NCBI RefSeq assembly: GCF_052162025.1
Contig: NZ_CP197401.1
Location: 1,550,001 to 1,614,000 of the forward strand
Length of the DNA: 64,000 nt
Direction of reading: 5' to 3'
Source of the DNA: Methylobacter sp015476545
GTDB lineage: Bacteria; Pseudomonadota; Gammaproteobacteria; Methylococcales; Methylomonadaceae
In this document: positions 16,914 to 26,350 of the stretch, piece after piece
Numbering within the stretch: the first letter of the stretch is position 1
Layout of the letters: each line of letters begins with the position of its first letter
Notes under the pieces: model-generated
Told to the model about the DNA's origin: nothing
What the model saw: the letters and a program-made list of their open reading frames with translations, nothing else
Database searches by the model: none
Translations under genes and position numbers: made by a program

Positions 16914-19061
16914 TCAGCCCCGCCGCCAGGCATGAAAGCGGGCTATCCACTTCAATAATAGTTCCGGCTGGTGATGGCGCCTCCAGACGCCGGCGGCGTT
17001 TTTGTTGGCTTCCGCCATCGTCGGATAGATATGGATAGTGCGCAGGATGTCGTTCAGGCCAAGCCCATGTTTCATGGCCAGCACGAATTCCGCAATGATA
17101 TCGCCGGCATGCTGACCGACTATCGTGACGCCAAGAATTTTATCCCGGCCGGGCGGCGTCAGTATTTTGACAAAACCGTGCGCAGCGCTGTCGGCGATGG
17201 CGCGGTCCAGGTCATCGACATTGTAAACGCTGACTTCATAAGCGACGCCTTGCTGTCTGGCGTCCTGCTCATTCAGGCCGACACGGGCGATTTCCGGATC
17301 GGTGAAAGTTGCCCACGGAATCACGGCGTAATCGGTACGGAATTTATTGAAGCTGCCGAACAGGGCGTTGATCGATGCATGCCAGGCCTGGTGCGCGGCT
17401 ACGTGGGTAAACTGATAGGGGCCTGCCGCATCGCCGCAGGCGAAGATATTCGGATAGTTGGTGGCCTGGCATTCATCAACCTGCACCGTATGCCCGGGCG
17501 ACAGCTCCACGCCGATGTCTTCAAGGCCGAATCCGGACGTGTTGGCTGTGCGGCCGATAGCCAGCAGCAGCTTATCAAAGCCGATGCGTTTTTCCTGGCC
17601 CTGATAGTCGGCGATCAGGATATGCTCCCCGTTTTCGATCAGGAATTGCTTCGCGGTATGTCCAAGGCGTACATCTATGCCTTCCTGGCCGAACTTTTCC
17701 GCTATGGTTTTGGAAACCTCCGCATCTTCCCGCGTCAACAAGCGCGGTGCTTTTTCGACCTGGATGACTTGCGTACCGAGGCGGGCGAAAGTCTGCGCCA
17801 GCTCGCAGCCGACAGGGCCGCCGCCCAGCACCAGCAAACGCCTGGGCTGCTCGCGCAAATTCCAGACGGTATCGGAAGTCAGGTAATCGATATTTTCAAG
17901 GCCCGGGATTGCCGGAATAAAAGGGCGCGAGCCGGCGGCAATGATGATGGAACGCGTTGTCAGGATGCGTGAGCCTTGGCCTGTCGTGACTTCAACCTCC
18001 CAAGGGGAAACAATCCTGGCAGTGCCTTCGATGACATCCACGCCGAGTTCGAGGTAGCGCTGCGCCGAATCGTGCGGCGCGACGGCTTCAATCACACGCT
18101 GCACGCGTTCCATAATCTCGGTAAAGTCAAAATCGGCTTTAATGCCGCTGATGCCGAACTTGGCTGCGCTGTGAAACTGCGCCAGCAATCTCGTTGAACG
18201 GATCAAGGCTTTTGACGGCACGCAGCCGGTATTCAGGCATTCACCGCCCATTTTGTGTTTTTCGACCAGTGTGACTTTAGCCTTGGCGGCAGCGGCAACG
18301 TAGGCTGCGACCAATCCTGCCGCCCCTGCGCCTATGACGACAAGATTGGTGTCGAATTTTTCGGGTTTAGTCCATTTTTGATAAATTTTATTGGCTCGAA
18401 CAGCCGATACGGTCCTTCGGGCTATGAGAGGAAAAAATCCCAGCAAGACGAACGATCCGAGCAAAGCGGGCGAGAATAGACCGGATAACGTATCGATTTT
18501 GGCCAGTTGGGTGCCGGCATTGACATAAACCACGGTTCCGGGCAGCATGCCTAATTGGCTGATCCAGTAGAAAGTACGGGTTGCAATGGCGGTCAATCCC
18601 ATGACCAGATTAATGACGAAAAACGGGAAAATCGGCACCAGCCGCAAGGTAAACAAATAATAAGCCCCATCGCGCGCCATGCCTTCATCCACGGCTTTGA
18701 CGCGATCGGCGAATCTGGCCTTGACCAGATCGCGGAACAGGAAACGCGCGGCCAGAAAAGCCAGCGTGGCGCCGATGGTGGATGCGAACGATACGATCAA
18801 TGTTCCCCACAACAAACCGAAAATCGCACCGCCGGCTAATGTCAACAGTGCGGCACCGGGCAGGGACAAGGCCGTTATGGCAATATAAATCAGTGCATAA
18901 AAGGCCGTCGCTTTGACAGGATGGGCATCGGTATAAGCAATGAGAGCCTCGTGTTTGGCCTTTAAATTGTCCAGTGTCAGCAAGTGCTGCAAATCGGAAT
19001 AGAAAAAGGCGCCTATTAGCGCGGCCATGATTATCAGCAAAACGATGTGCGATCTGGTCAT
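16914..19061 (-). CDS. VTT (TVP38/TMEM64) membrane domain fused to a mercuric reductase-like flavoprotein
   Basis: A 715-residue fusion. Residues 1-220 are a multi-helix VTT/DedA-type membrane domain (PGAALLTLAGGAIFGLLWGT; PIFPFFVINLVMG). From about 235 a pyridine nucleotide-disulfide oxidoreductase follows, with FAD motif VIGAGAAGLVAAYVA and the redox-active disulfide GGECLNTGCVPSKALI. A second Rossmann motif (VLGGGPVGCELAQ), an FAD motif (NIFACGDAAGPYQFTH) and the C-terminal His/Glu pair HIYPTMAEANKNA complete the domain. The catalytic residues look complete. The fusion would anchor a disulfide reductase at the inner membrane. There is no N-terminal HMA domain or vicinal Cys tail, so mercury reduction is unlikely. 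It converges on the Cas9 gene with a 31-nt gap. Confidence 0.9.
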   Translation of the reverse strand: MTRSHIVLLIIMAALIGAFFYSDLQHLLTLDNLKAKHEALIAYTDAHPVKATAFYALIYIAITALSLPGAALLTLAGGAIFGLLWGTLIVSFASTIGATLAFLAARFLFRDLVKARFADRVKAVDEGMARDGAYYLFTLRLVPIFPFFVINLVMGLTAIATRTFYWISQLGMLPGTVVYVNAGTQLAKIDTLSGLFSPALLGSFVLLGFFPLIARRTVSAVRANKIYQKWTKPEKFDTNLVVIGAGAAGLVAAYVAAAAKAKVTLVEKHKMGGECLNTGCVPSKALIRSTRLLAQFHSAAKFGISGIKADFDFTEIMERVQRVIEAVAPHDSAQRYLELGVDVIEGTARIVSPWEVEVTTGQGSRILTTRSIIIAAGSRPFIPAIPGLENIDYLTSDTVWNLREQPRRLLVLGGGPVGCELAQTFARLGTQVIQVEKAPRLLTREDAEVSKTIAEKFGQEGIDVRLGHTAKQFLIENGEHILIADYQGQEKRIGFDKLLLAIGRTANTSGFGLEDIGVELSPGHTVQVDECQATNYPNIFACGDAAGPYQFTHVAAHQAWHASINALFGSFNKFRTDYAVIPWATFTDPEIARVGLNEQDARQQGVAYEVSVYNVDDLDRAIADSAAHGFVKILTPPGRDKILGVTIVGQHAGDIIAEFVLAMKHGLGLNDILRTIHIYPTMAEANKNAAGVWRRHHQPELLLKWIARFHAWRRG

Positions 19062-19118
19062 TGTTTTTCCTTGGTGAGCCCTGATTGATTAAATGCTGCA
19101 TTTCTCGATGATCATTTG

Positions 19119-19319
19119 ACTGATGTTACGCACGATCGATCTCTGCGCTGCTTTAGTTTTGCCTGGGGGCGAATCCAATGGCAGGCGCGCCAGGCGCATT
19201 TGGATCTGCCGTGTAGGTGCGAACTTATTCGCACTGCATAGGGCGACATGGGCGTTTGCCCCAGGTCGAATATCCAAAGGGCACAAGTGAATTCGACCCT
19301 ACAACAGCGTAGCATCAGT
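19119..19319. repeat. MITE-like element, copy B
   Basis: A 201-nt unit bounded by inverted repeats actgatgttacgc (start) and gcgtagcatcagt (end), differing at one position. The left part matches copy A in inverted orientation; the right part (cacaagtgaattcgacccta block) recurs at 19446-19488 and, degenerate, at 39.5 kb. An internal palindrome sits at 19217-19234. There is no coding capacity. Confidence 0.75.
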
Positions 19320-19407
19320 CATCCATAGCTGGACGGGACATGTTGTCCCGTTCGGAATGTTCGGCGATGATAACTGCAGTCGCTTAGCGAGTATCGTAGA
19401 AACGTTA

Positions 19408-19430
19408 GGGCGGGGCTACAAGCCCCGCCC
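19408..19430. repeat. GC-rich hairpin
   Basis: Perfect 10-bp arms gggcggggct and agccccgccc are separated by 3 nt. It lies between two fragments of the MITE-like family. It could be a REP-type element or a terminator remnant; no gene ends here. Confidence 0.5.
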
Positions 19431-19445
19431 CGCTACGTAATCCTA

Positions 19446-19488
19446 AAAGGCACAAGTAAATTCGACCCTACAACGGCGTAACATCAGT
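19446..19488. repeat. Right end of the MITE-like family, partial copy
   Basis: Repeats the right terminus of copy B (aaaggcacaagtaaattcga followed by ccctacaacggcgtaacatcagt) with few changes. I find no matching left end next to it, so it is a solo or truncated copy. Confidence 0.65.
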
Positions 19489-19981
19489 CGTTTGATATCT
19501 TTTTCGGCCAATCGTTTGATGGTGTCGAAGGCAAACAAATTATTTTTCCATATTACCTATCCCATCCAAATCTGTTACGCTTATGCAATTGAAGCAGAGC
19601 GGGTATAGCTTGTCAGTTGTTTGGCGTCAGAGGTGCGGTCAGATCAGCTCAAAGATGTTGCCTGACCAAAAGCCGATGGTTTATTCAGGAAAACAGACAA
19701 GAAGACGCTATACTTATTATAAACAATGCAATAGTCCGCGTTTATAATTTAGGGCCGGGCTATAGAAATTTAAAACTCCGTAGCATCACTTATTAACACT
19801 TGAAAATTAATAGTATATTCTTCATTAGGAAACTTGCGCGTTATAAGTGAAATTGAATTAACACCTATAAAATGATTTTTAATAACAACATCGAGTGTGA
19901 AATAGTGTGCCGGTTTCGTTTCTTTCTTACGCCCGCAGCGAAGCGCGCGCGTTTATTTTGTTTTGAAGGAAATGATCAGGA

Positions 19982-22900
19982 ATGCAAACGAATAAACGGA
20001 TAATTCATAGTTCATTGGGATTGATAATTCTGGCCGGCTTGGTTGGAATCGGTATTGTTTTAACAAAAGTTATCAGGGACGAGGTCAAAACCTCCAAATA
20101 TCAGGCCCAATATCTTTCCGAAATCAGCAAACAGCTCAGTTTCAAGCTAGAGCCCGGCCGCAGTTCATCGATTCGTTATCCTGATCATGGTCCTTACGAT
20201 TTGCGGCTAGGCTATGCGATGCTGCCGGATGTGATTCAGCGTGTTGAAAAGGCAGGCTTCAGCATTTCCGCCCAGGCCGCTTCGTCTCCGATGCTGACTC
20301 AACTGGTCGATTACGGTTTATTCCCGATTTATCACGAAAAAACCCAGGCCGGGCTTCGCATCGTCGATCAGGCCAATCAGGTCTTGTTTAGCGCAGTTTA
20401 CCCCACTTACGGTTACCCGACTTTCGAATCCATTCCTCCGCTGATCCTGAACACGTTGCTCTATATAGAGAATCGGGAATTGCTGGACGAAACCAATACC
20501 ACCATAAATCCCGCCGTTGAATGGGACCGGCTGGGATTTGCCGGCCTGCAATTGATGGCGAAAAAACTGGGCGCCGACATCAATGTGCCAGGCGGCAGCA
20601 CGCTGGCCACGCAATTGGAAAAGTACCGCCATTCGCCCGACGGCTACACGTCTTCCCTGATCGAAAAATTCCGCCAGATGGGCAGCGCATCGATACGGGC
20701 CTATCTGTTAGGGCCTGATACACGCGCAATGCGGCGCGAAATTGCCCTGACTTACCTGAACTCCATGCCGCTTGCAGCGACGCCGAGGCTGGGGGAAGTC
20801 CACGGTTTGGGCGATGGCCTGTCGGCATGGTTCGGCGCAGACTTTAACGAAGTCAACAAGCTGCTCAGCCCAGGCGCGATCAATTCCGAACACATCAGTC
20901 AACAACAGGCGCAGGCCTACAGGCAGGTTCTCAGCATTCTATTGTCGCAAAGACGGCCTTCTTATCTTTTGGGGTCGGGTTTTCAAGCGCTTCAATCACT
21001 GACCGATCGATACTTGCGGGTGATGGAAAACCAGGGCGTTATTTCGCCAGCGTTGCGCGATGCCGCATTGAAGGTATCAATTGCCCGCCCTGGCGGTTCG
21101 AATTCGCCTCTTGCCAAATTCATGGCCGAAAAAAAGACCCAAACCGTCCTGAGAACGCGTCTGGCCAAGGCGACGGGCGTGAAATCCATCTACGAACTTG
21201 ATCGGCAGGATTTAACCGCCACCACCACTATCGACTATCAGACGCAACAAGCCGTCGCGAACGCCTTGCACCGGCTGAGCGACTCGGAAACGGCACGGGC
21301 CGCCGGTGCGGTCGGCTTCAGGATGTTGGGCGATAGTCAGGATCTGTCTCCCGTCATCTATAGCCTGATGCTGTTTGAACGCAGCGAGAGAGGCAATCTG
21401 TTGCGTGTCCAGACCGATAATTTTGATCAGCCTCTCGATATTAATGAAGGCATTCGCCTCGATCTCGGTTCGACCGCCAAGCTGCGGACGATGGTGCATT
21501 ATCTGCAGCTTATCAGCGGCCTGTACCATCAGTATAAAGACAGGCCAGTCCAAGAACTGGAAAAGGTCGAGTTGCATCCGCGCGATTATCTGTCGGCATG
21601 GGTTATCGAACAGCTTCGCTTGCGGCCTCAAATAGGTCTGGAGGAATTGCTGAACCTGGCGCTGGACCGGCGCTATTCCGCCAGCCCTTTCGAAAACTTT
21701 TTCACGGGCGGCGGTATCCATCATTTCGAGAATTTCACGCGCGAGGAAAACGCCAAAATCATGTCGGTGCGCGATGCCTTGCGCGATTCCGTGAATCTGG
21801 TCTTCATTCGCCTGATGCGCGATGTGGTCTATCATCATCTTTACAGGCCGGAAGGTGTCGCCCGCTGGCTTGAGAATGAAGAAGACCCGCGCCGGCAAGC
21901 TTATCTGGAGCGTTTTGCCGATCGCGAAGGGCTGGTTTATCTGCGGCGTTTTTATGCCAAATACCAGGGCAAAAGCGCCGATGAAGCCCTGGCCCTGCTC
22001 ACCCAGCGGGTTAAGGCTAAAGCTTCGCGGCTGACCATGCTGTATCAGGCTGTTTATCCGGATCATGACGAATATGATCTCAATGCTTATCTGAAGGCGA
22101 ATCTGCCGGCGTCCGTTCTGGCCAAGGAAGACATCGGCGAACTGCACAAGAAATTTTCAACATCACGATTCGACCTGCAAGATCAGGGCTATATCACCAA
22201 GATCCATCCCCTCGAACTTTGGCTGGCCGGTTATCTGGCCAAGCACCCGAATGCTACGCGCGATGAGGTTCTGGCAGCCAGTGTCGAACAACGGCAGGCT
22301 GTTTACCGGTGGCTGCTCAAGAGCAAAAGAAAACATGCTCAACAACGGCGCATCATGACGTTGCTGGAGGCCGAGGCGTTTAAGGAAATCCATCGCGCCT
22401 GGGTGCGTCTCGGTTATCCGTTTCAGGCATTGACGCCTTCTTACGCCACCTCTATTGGCGCCTCCGGCGACAGGCCTGCCGCCCTCGCGGAGCTGATGGG
22501 CATCTTGCAGAATGACGGCGTCAGGCAGCCGCTGATTCGATTCGAGAGTCTGCACTATGCAGAGGCAACGCCGTTCGAGACGCTGCTGAACAGATCACCC
22601 GGTAAAGGCGAGCGTGTCATGCCGCCTGAAGTTGCAAGAGTGGCTCGCGGCGCGCTGATTGGCGTTGTGGAGGGGGGAACCGCCTCGCGTCTCAGAGGCG
22701 TTTATACTGATCCGGAAGGCAAACCTCTGGCTGTAGGCGGTAAAACCGGCACCGGCGATCATCGCCGCGAGGTATGGGGCGAGAGAGGACATCTGATTGA
22801 ATCGAAATTCATCAGCCGCGCTGCCGTATTTGCGTTTTTCATGGGCGACCGGTTCTTTGGCGTTATCACCGCTTATGTGGCCGGACCCAATGCCGAACAG

Positions 22901-23062
22901 TATCACTTTACCAGTTCACTGCCGGTGCAGATAGTGAAGTTTCTGGCACCGACGCTTTCGCCTTTGGTGAATCGATCATCAAATAATCCGGGCTCCATGC
23001 CCGTGCCTAGAATGGCGATGACAGACAAGAACAATATAACGCCTGCTCCAAAACAGCCTTAA
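19982..23062 (+). CDS. Class A penicillin-binding protein (GT51 plus transpeptidase), long form
   Basis: A 1026-residue bifunctional peptidoglycan synthase. An N-terminal membrane helix (about 10-30) is followed by a GT51 glycosyltransferase domain (IENRELLDE, GGSTLATQLEK, REIALTYLNS). The transpeptidase has the nucleophile motif STAK near 496, SVN near 604 and KTGT near 920. The gap between SXN and KTG is about 315 residues, far more than the roughly 125 in E. coli PBP1b; a Lys/Arg- and Ala-rich helical insert of about 190 residues fills it. It acts in the periplasm at the inner membrane face. It is transcribed alone after the repeat-rich gap; an AAGGA ribosome site lies upstream of ATG 19982. 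Confidence 0.9.
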   Translation: MQTNKRIIHSSLGLIILAGLVGIGIVLTKVIRDEVKTSKYQAQYLSEISKQLSFKLEPGRSSSIRYPDHGPYDLRLGYAMLPDVIQRVEKAGFSISAQAASSPMLTQLVDYGLFPIYHEKTQAGLRIVDQANQVLFSAVYPTYGYPTFESIPPLILNTLLYIENRELLDETNTTINPAVEWDRLGFAGLQLMAKKLGADINVPGGSTLATQLEKYRHSPDGYTSSLIEKFRQMGSASIRAYLLGPDTRAMRREIALTYLNSMPLAATPRLGEVHGLGDGLSAWFGADFNEVNKLLSPGAINSEHISQQQAQAYRQVLSILLSQRRPSYLLGSGFQALQSLTDRYLRVMENQGVISPALRDAALKVSIARPGGSNSPLAKFMAEKKTQTVLRTRLAKATGVKSIYELDRQDLTATTTIDYQTQQAVANALHRLSDSETARAAGAVGFRMLGDSQDLSPVIYSLMLFERSERGNLLRVQTDNFDQPLDINEGIRLDLGSTAKLRTMVHYLQLISGLYHQYKDRPVQELEKVELHPRDYLSAWVIEQLRLRPQIGLEELLNLALDRRYSASPFENFFTGGGIHHFENFTREENAKIMSVRDALRDSVNLVFIRLMRDVVYHHLYRPEGVARWLENEEDPRRQAYLERFADREGLVYLRRFYAKYQGKSADEALALLTQRVKAKASRLTMLYQAVYPDHDEYDLNAYLKANLPASVLAKEDIGELHKKFSTSRFDLQDQGYITKIHPLELWLAGYLAKHPNATRDEVLAASVEQRQAVYRWLLKSKRKHAQQRRIMTLLEAEAFKEIHRAWVRLGYPFQALTPSYATSIGASGDRPAALAELMGILQNDGVRQPLIRFESLHYAEATPFETLLNRSPGKGERVMPPEVARVARGALIGVVEGGTASRLRGVYTDPEGKPLAVGGKTGTGDHRREVWGERGHLIESKFISRAAVFAFFMGDRFFGVITAYVAGPNAEQYHFTSSLPVQIVKFLAPTLSPLVNRSSNNPGSMPVPRMAMTDKNNITPAPKQP

Positions 23063-23310
23063 AAAGCCTTTCAAGCGAATGCGGAGGATTTCAGGCTCGG
23101 TTTTATCAGTTCGGCTTATATGTCGGGCATCAGTTTGAGCCGCGAAGGACGCTGAGGCTTTTCAGTTCTAAGGTTTGCAAATATTTCAATGAGCTCATGA
23201 AGTTATCTGTGGGGCGACTTTAGTCGCCTCCGCAGGTTTTAAAACCGCTTGTTTCGACGGTTGAACAGACAAACTGCGTAAGTCCTGTGTGGCTTTATGA
23301 AATAGCCAAG

Positions 23311-23661
23311 CTAGAGCGACTTATACAACTTTAAAACCTTGTCCAATTCTTCTGTCGCGCCTTTTATATCGCCCTGTTTTACTTTGATTTGCGCCTGAAT
23401 GATGCAGGCATGCGCCTTTTTGACGATGTCCGGTTTGCCCGTGACTTTTTCGGAAGCCGCACGCGCTTCTTTTAAATGTTGGCTGGGCGGCACGAAATCG
23501 TTTTTACTGATTTCGACCTTAGCCGCTTCAATATGCATAATGGCTTCATTCGGGCTGTAAGCTGAACTTTTGCCGGCTTCCTCTGCGTAAGCGGTAAGGC
23601 TGGTTGAGTATAAAGAGGAAGCCAGTAATAAAGTTAAGGCTGTGTTTTTGATCGTATTCAT
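23311..23661 (-). CDS. Small exported helical protein
   Basis: A 116-residue protein with a clear signal peptide (MNTIKNTALTLLLASSLYST, cleavage near AYAEE). The mature part is helical and TPR-like: AIMHIEAAKVEISKNDF, HLKEARAASEKV, IIQAQIKVKQGDIKGATEEL. I do not recognise a named family. It is single, leftward, and flanked by a 248-nt gap after the PBP gene. A role in the periplasm is all that can be said. Confidence 0.7.
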   Translation of the reverse strand: MNTIKNTALTLLLASSLYSTSLTAYAEEAGKSSAYSPNEAIMHIEAAKVEISKNDFVPPSQHLKEARAASEKVTGKPDIVKKAHACIIQAQIKVKQGDIKGATEELDKVLKLYKSL

Positions 23662-23778
23662 AGGATAAAGTCTTTGTTGTGATTATCGGATGGTGTCGGT
23701 AAAAATGCCTGGAAAGCAAAATCTCTCGGCCTGCATGATGCCGATTAATCGTTAATGACTTTGAATTTAGCCTAAGTT

Positions 23779-23938
23779 ATTGATATTACGCAGATATAGG
23801 GTCGAATTCATTCGACACGGGACAACCGAAATATATAGGCCGTGCGAATACCCGCAAGGGACACAAGAGAATTCGCCCCTATACGGCATCGCAGCAACAC
23901 TAAAACAGCACAGAGATCGATTTGTGCGTAACATCAGT
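23779..23938. repeat. MITE-like element, copy C
   Basis: A 160-nt unit with inverted ends attgatattacgca and tgcgtaacatcagt (12 of 14 complementary). The right part (taaaacagcacagagatcga) is shared with copies A and B. The left part differs, with gtcgaattcattcgac and acaagagaattcgcccctat modules, so elements of this family seem to swap internal modules. Confidence 0.7.
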
Positions 23939-24089
23939 AAATTAGCTTCAGGCAAAGCTACCAATCACGAACCAAATACACAATACGTATAAATACCTGA
24001 TATGTGCTAACAAGAAACATAAGCTGCCGTGTGTTTAAAAGCCCTTTTGGATTTGGCTTTGAATGATAGCCTTGTTTTCAATTCGTGGG

Positions 24090-24141
24090 TGGGAGCGATG
24101 CCTACATCGCGACTGGCCGAGCGATGTAGGCATCGCTCCCA
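24090..24141. repeat. Long perfect hairpin repeat
   Basis: Perfect 21-bp inverted arms (24090-24110 and 24121-24141, starting tgggagcgatgcc) with a 10-nt loop. It lies just downstream of the leftward membrane protein gene. It may act as a terminator, but the arm length and GC content suggest a REP-type mobile element. Confidence 0.7.
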
Positions 24142-24188
24142 CGGAGACTTTTAGCCGAATCCTTAGCAAACGGTTTTCAAAAAATGCT

Positions 24189-24980
24189 TTAAAGATTGCC
24201 GGTCTCTGAAAGACCAATTTGGCCGGCTTTAGTTTGACAAGCTTCAGGGGAGGCTAGCGTGACTTCTTCACAAGATCCATCAAACCGGAATCGCACTTCT
24301 CTGTGGCTTTCTGCAATATATGCCAACAGTCCCCGGATGAAGAGGATGATGCCCGCCATTTCGAGGCTCTCCTCAACCGTTGCGATCATTTTATAAGTCA
24401 AATCTTCCAAGCCGTGCGATTCAGCGTAGCGGCCCCCGATCATTTCGAAGCCGATGCTGCCGCCAATATAAATGACTGCAGCCATAAAGAAAGTGAGCAT
24501 CGTTTTTGCAGGGAGACTCAGCCAGAATTTCAGAAAAAACCAGGCAAGCAAGAATATCAGCGCAATGCCAAGAATGACCCAGGCGAAATAAAAGACGCCA
24601 AGATTGCCATCCCCCAACAGGTTGCGTATCGGTTTTATCAGCCTCTCATGAATGGAGACCAGTTCATCGACCGCCATAAGCAGGAATCCGCATGAAAGGA
24701 TCAACCAATGTGAAACGTGAGAAGCCCTACGGTTTCTTTCCAGAAGAGTGATGACCGAAAGAAGCAGCGTTGCAGAGAGCAGCAAAAACACAGTAAAAAA
24801 GGTCGGAATATTGTGCTCGGCGTCGACGTTAAAGAGCGAGACAAACCCATAAAGACGGTCATCCCCAGTGATATAAGACATCAATTGCCCTGTGATACTG
24901 GCGACAACCAGAAGAAAAGCCAGTATTCCCAATGTACGCGCAATAAGGCCCGGATTCAGTGATATGGGGTTGGATGTCAT
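24189..24980 (-). CDS. Multi-spanning membrane protein of unknown function
   Basis: A 263-residue protein with about six hydrophobic segments and a charged C-terminal tail. Acidic and His residues sit at or near helices in three places: MAVDELVSIHERL, GSIGFEMIGGRYAESHG and ATVEESLEMAG. Such a pattern could bind metal within the membrane, but I do not recognise the family and make no functional claim. It is transcribed alone and diverges from the haem-motif membrane protein at 25350. Confidence 0.75.
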   Translation of the reverse strand: MTSNPISLNPGLIARTLGILAFLLVVASITGQLMSYITGDDRLYGFVSLFNVDAEHNIPTFFTVFLLLSATLLLSVITLLERNRRASHVSHWLILSCGFLLMAVDELVSIHERLIKPIRNLLGDGNLGVFYFAWVILGIALIFLLAWFFLKFWLSLPAKTMLTFFMAAVIYIGGSIGFEMIGGRYAESHGLEDLTYKMIATVEESLEMAGIILFIRGLLAYIAESHREVRFRFDGSCEEVTLASPEACQTKAGQIGLSETGNL

Positions 24981-25349
24981 CTTATTTTGAGTTCCTTGGC
25001 TTTGGCGTTAACGGCAATAATGGTGTTACATTAATCAAATCTGCTGACTGTATATCAGAAATCTTATGAATAAATTAACCGAACATTGCCGGAACCGCTG
25101 CTTTCAGTTTAAGAAAAAAGCCTGTTTGTGCCATACTGTTGGGTATGCGCTTGAGTGACGGCTAATTATACGGAACGATTAAGCAGGTCCATTTATCAAA
25201 CAGGAAGTTTTGAAATATTGGCAGCACCAAATTCGGCACAAGGTGACAAGCGACTAATAAATTGGACTCATTGAGACTGGTCAATCCCGGTATTCATTAG
25301 CTTCAGGCTGAGCCCATGTCTTTTTCAAACTAACCTGTAAGGGACTGAA
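24981..25349. other. Intergenic region between divergent membrane-protein genes
   Basis: 369 nt with no open frame of note and no strong inverted repeat that I can see. It must contain the promoters for the leftward gene ending its 5' side at 24980 and the rightward gene starting at 25350. Confidence 0.5.
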
Positions 25350-26243
25350 ATGATTAAATACACGCCTTTAAAAGATCACGAGATACCTGTTAAAGTTTTA
25401 TTTACCGGCTATTTATGCACCGTGGGCATAGGTTATGTTGTTGCGCTGATTCAGATTCTGTTTACGCACGGCATGGCTGACGGTAAATTCGGCCTGTCCA
25501 TCGACGATATCGTCTACAGTTATTACGGCAACCGCTCAGGCACGGTGGTAGAGACGAAACTGAACGGTTCCATGAAAGAGATGGCGCCGGAGCCGGAACG
25601 CTTCCAGATCATACAATGGGTCCGGGATGGCGCGCAGATCAATGACTATGAGCCGTCTGGCGTTGCAAAAATTATTGAGACGCGTTGTGTCCTGTGTCAC
25701 AACAAAGACGCCTCAGGCATCCCTAACTTCTCCGATTTTGAGCAACTGAAAGCCTTGACGGCGCAGGATGAGGGCGAGACCTTTGCTTCGTTGACGCGGG
25801 TTTCCCATATCCATTTGTTCGGCATCAGCTTTATTTTTATGTTTGTCGGGCTGATCTTCGCCTTTTCCGAAACTACGCCAGTGCCTTATAAATCCATTGC
25901 CATCGGTATGCCTTATGTATTCCTGCTGGCTGACATTATGTCCTGGTGGCTGACTAAGCTTCATCCGTGGTTTGCCTGGCTCGTCATTCTGGCCGGTACC
26001 GGCATGGGGGTTTCGTTCGCGTTTATGTGGGTGACTTCCATTCTGGAAATGTGGCTGTTCAGGCCCGTGTTCGTCGAAGGCCCCGGCATGAAGGTGCAGG
26101 AATGGCTGGGAAGCCTGATCTGCAAAGGCGAAGGAAGCGGCATGAACAAAGCTTACTGCACCATCAAGCGCGGATTCGCCTTGCTGAGAGACAAATGGCT
26201 GCAGCATGGCTGGCCATGGGTTAAAGGTTTATTTAATAAATAG
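25350..26243 (+). CDS. Membrane protein with a single c-type haem motif
   Basis: A 297-residue protein. An N-terminal membrane helix (about 16-40) is followed by a soluble loop with one CXXCH haem-attachment motif, C113-VL-C116-H117 (ETRCVLCHNKDASGIP). Three or four further helices (about 152-235) carry several His residues (VSHIHLFG; TKLHPW) that could be haem ligands. The loop probably faces the periplasm, as cytochrome c maturation requires. It may pass electrons in a membrane complex, but no partner gene lies beside it. I do not recognise a named family. Confidence 0.75.
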   Translation: MIKYTPLKDHEIPVKVLFTGYLCTVGIGYVVALIQILFTHGMADGKFGLSIDDIVYSYYGNRSGTVVETKLNGSMKEMAPEPERFQIIQWVRDGAQINDYEPSGVAKIIETRCVLCHNKDASGIPNFSDFEQLKALTAQDEGETFASLTRVSHIHLFGISFIFMFVGLIFAFSETTPVPYKSIAIGMPYVFLLADIMSWWLTKLHPWFAWLVILAGTGMGVSFAFMWVTSILEMWLFRPVFVEGPGMKVQEWLGSLICKGEGSGMNKAYCTIKRGFALLRDKWLQHGWPWVKGLFNK

Positions 26244-26267
26244 ATTTTTCATTCAAATCAGAGAAAT

Positions 26268-26335
26268 GTAGGCTGGGTTGGTAAATCCACCAGCATAGGG
26301 AGCTTTGAAATGCTGGGTTTAGCAACCCAGCCTAC
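26268..26335. repeat. Inverted repeat after the haem-motif gene
   Basis: Arms gtaggctgggttg (from 26268) and caacccagcctac (to 26335), with a nested gctgggtttagcaacccagc hairpin. It lies 24 nt after the preceding stop codon and may terminate that transcript; the sequence is of the kind found dispersed as repeats. Confidence 0.6.
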
Positions 26336-26350
26336 CCGCTGAATTTGCGG

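Larger units (their letters stand above)
19062..19981. other. 920-nt intergenic region rich in inverted repeats
   Basis: No coding sequence supported. It holds a full MITE-like element, a short hairpin at about 19332-19351 (acgggacatgttgtcccgt), a GC-rich hairpin at 19408-19430 and a second right end of the MITE family at 19446-19488. The last 250 nt before the PBP gene are AT-rich and presumably carry its promoter. Confidence 0.65.

Noticed and set aside
21212..22147. A 311-codon minus-strand frame inside the PBP gene
   Set aside because: Antisense shadow; the plus-strand frame contains the PBP catalytic motifs.
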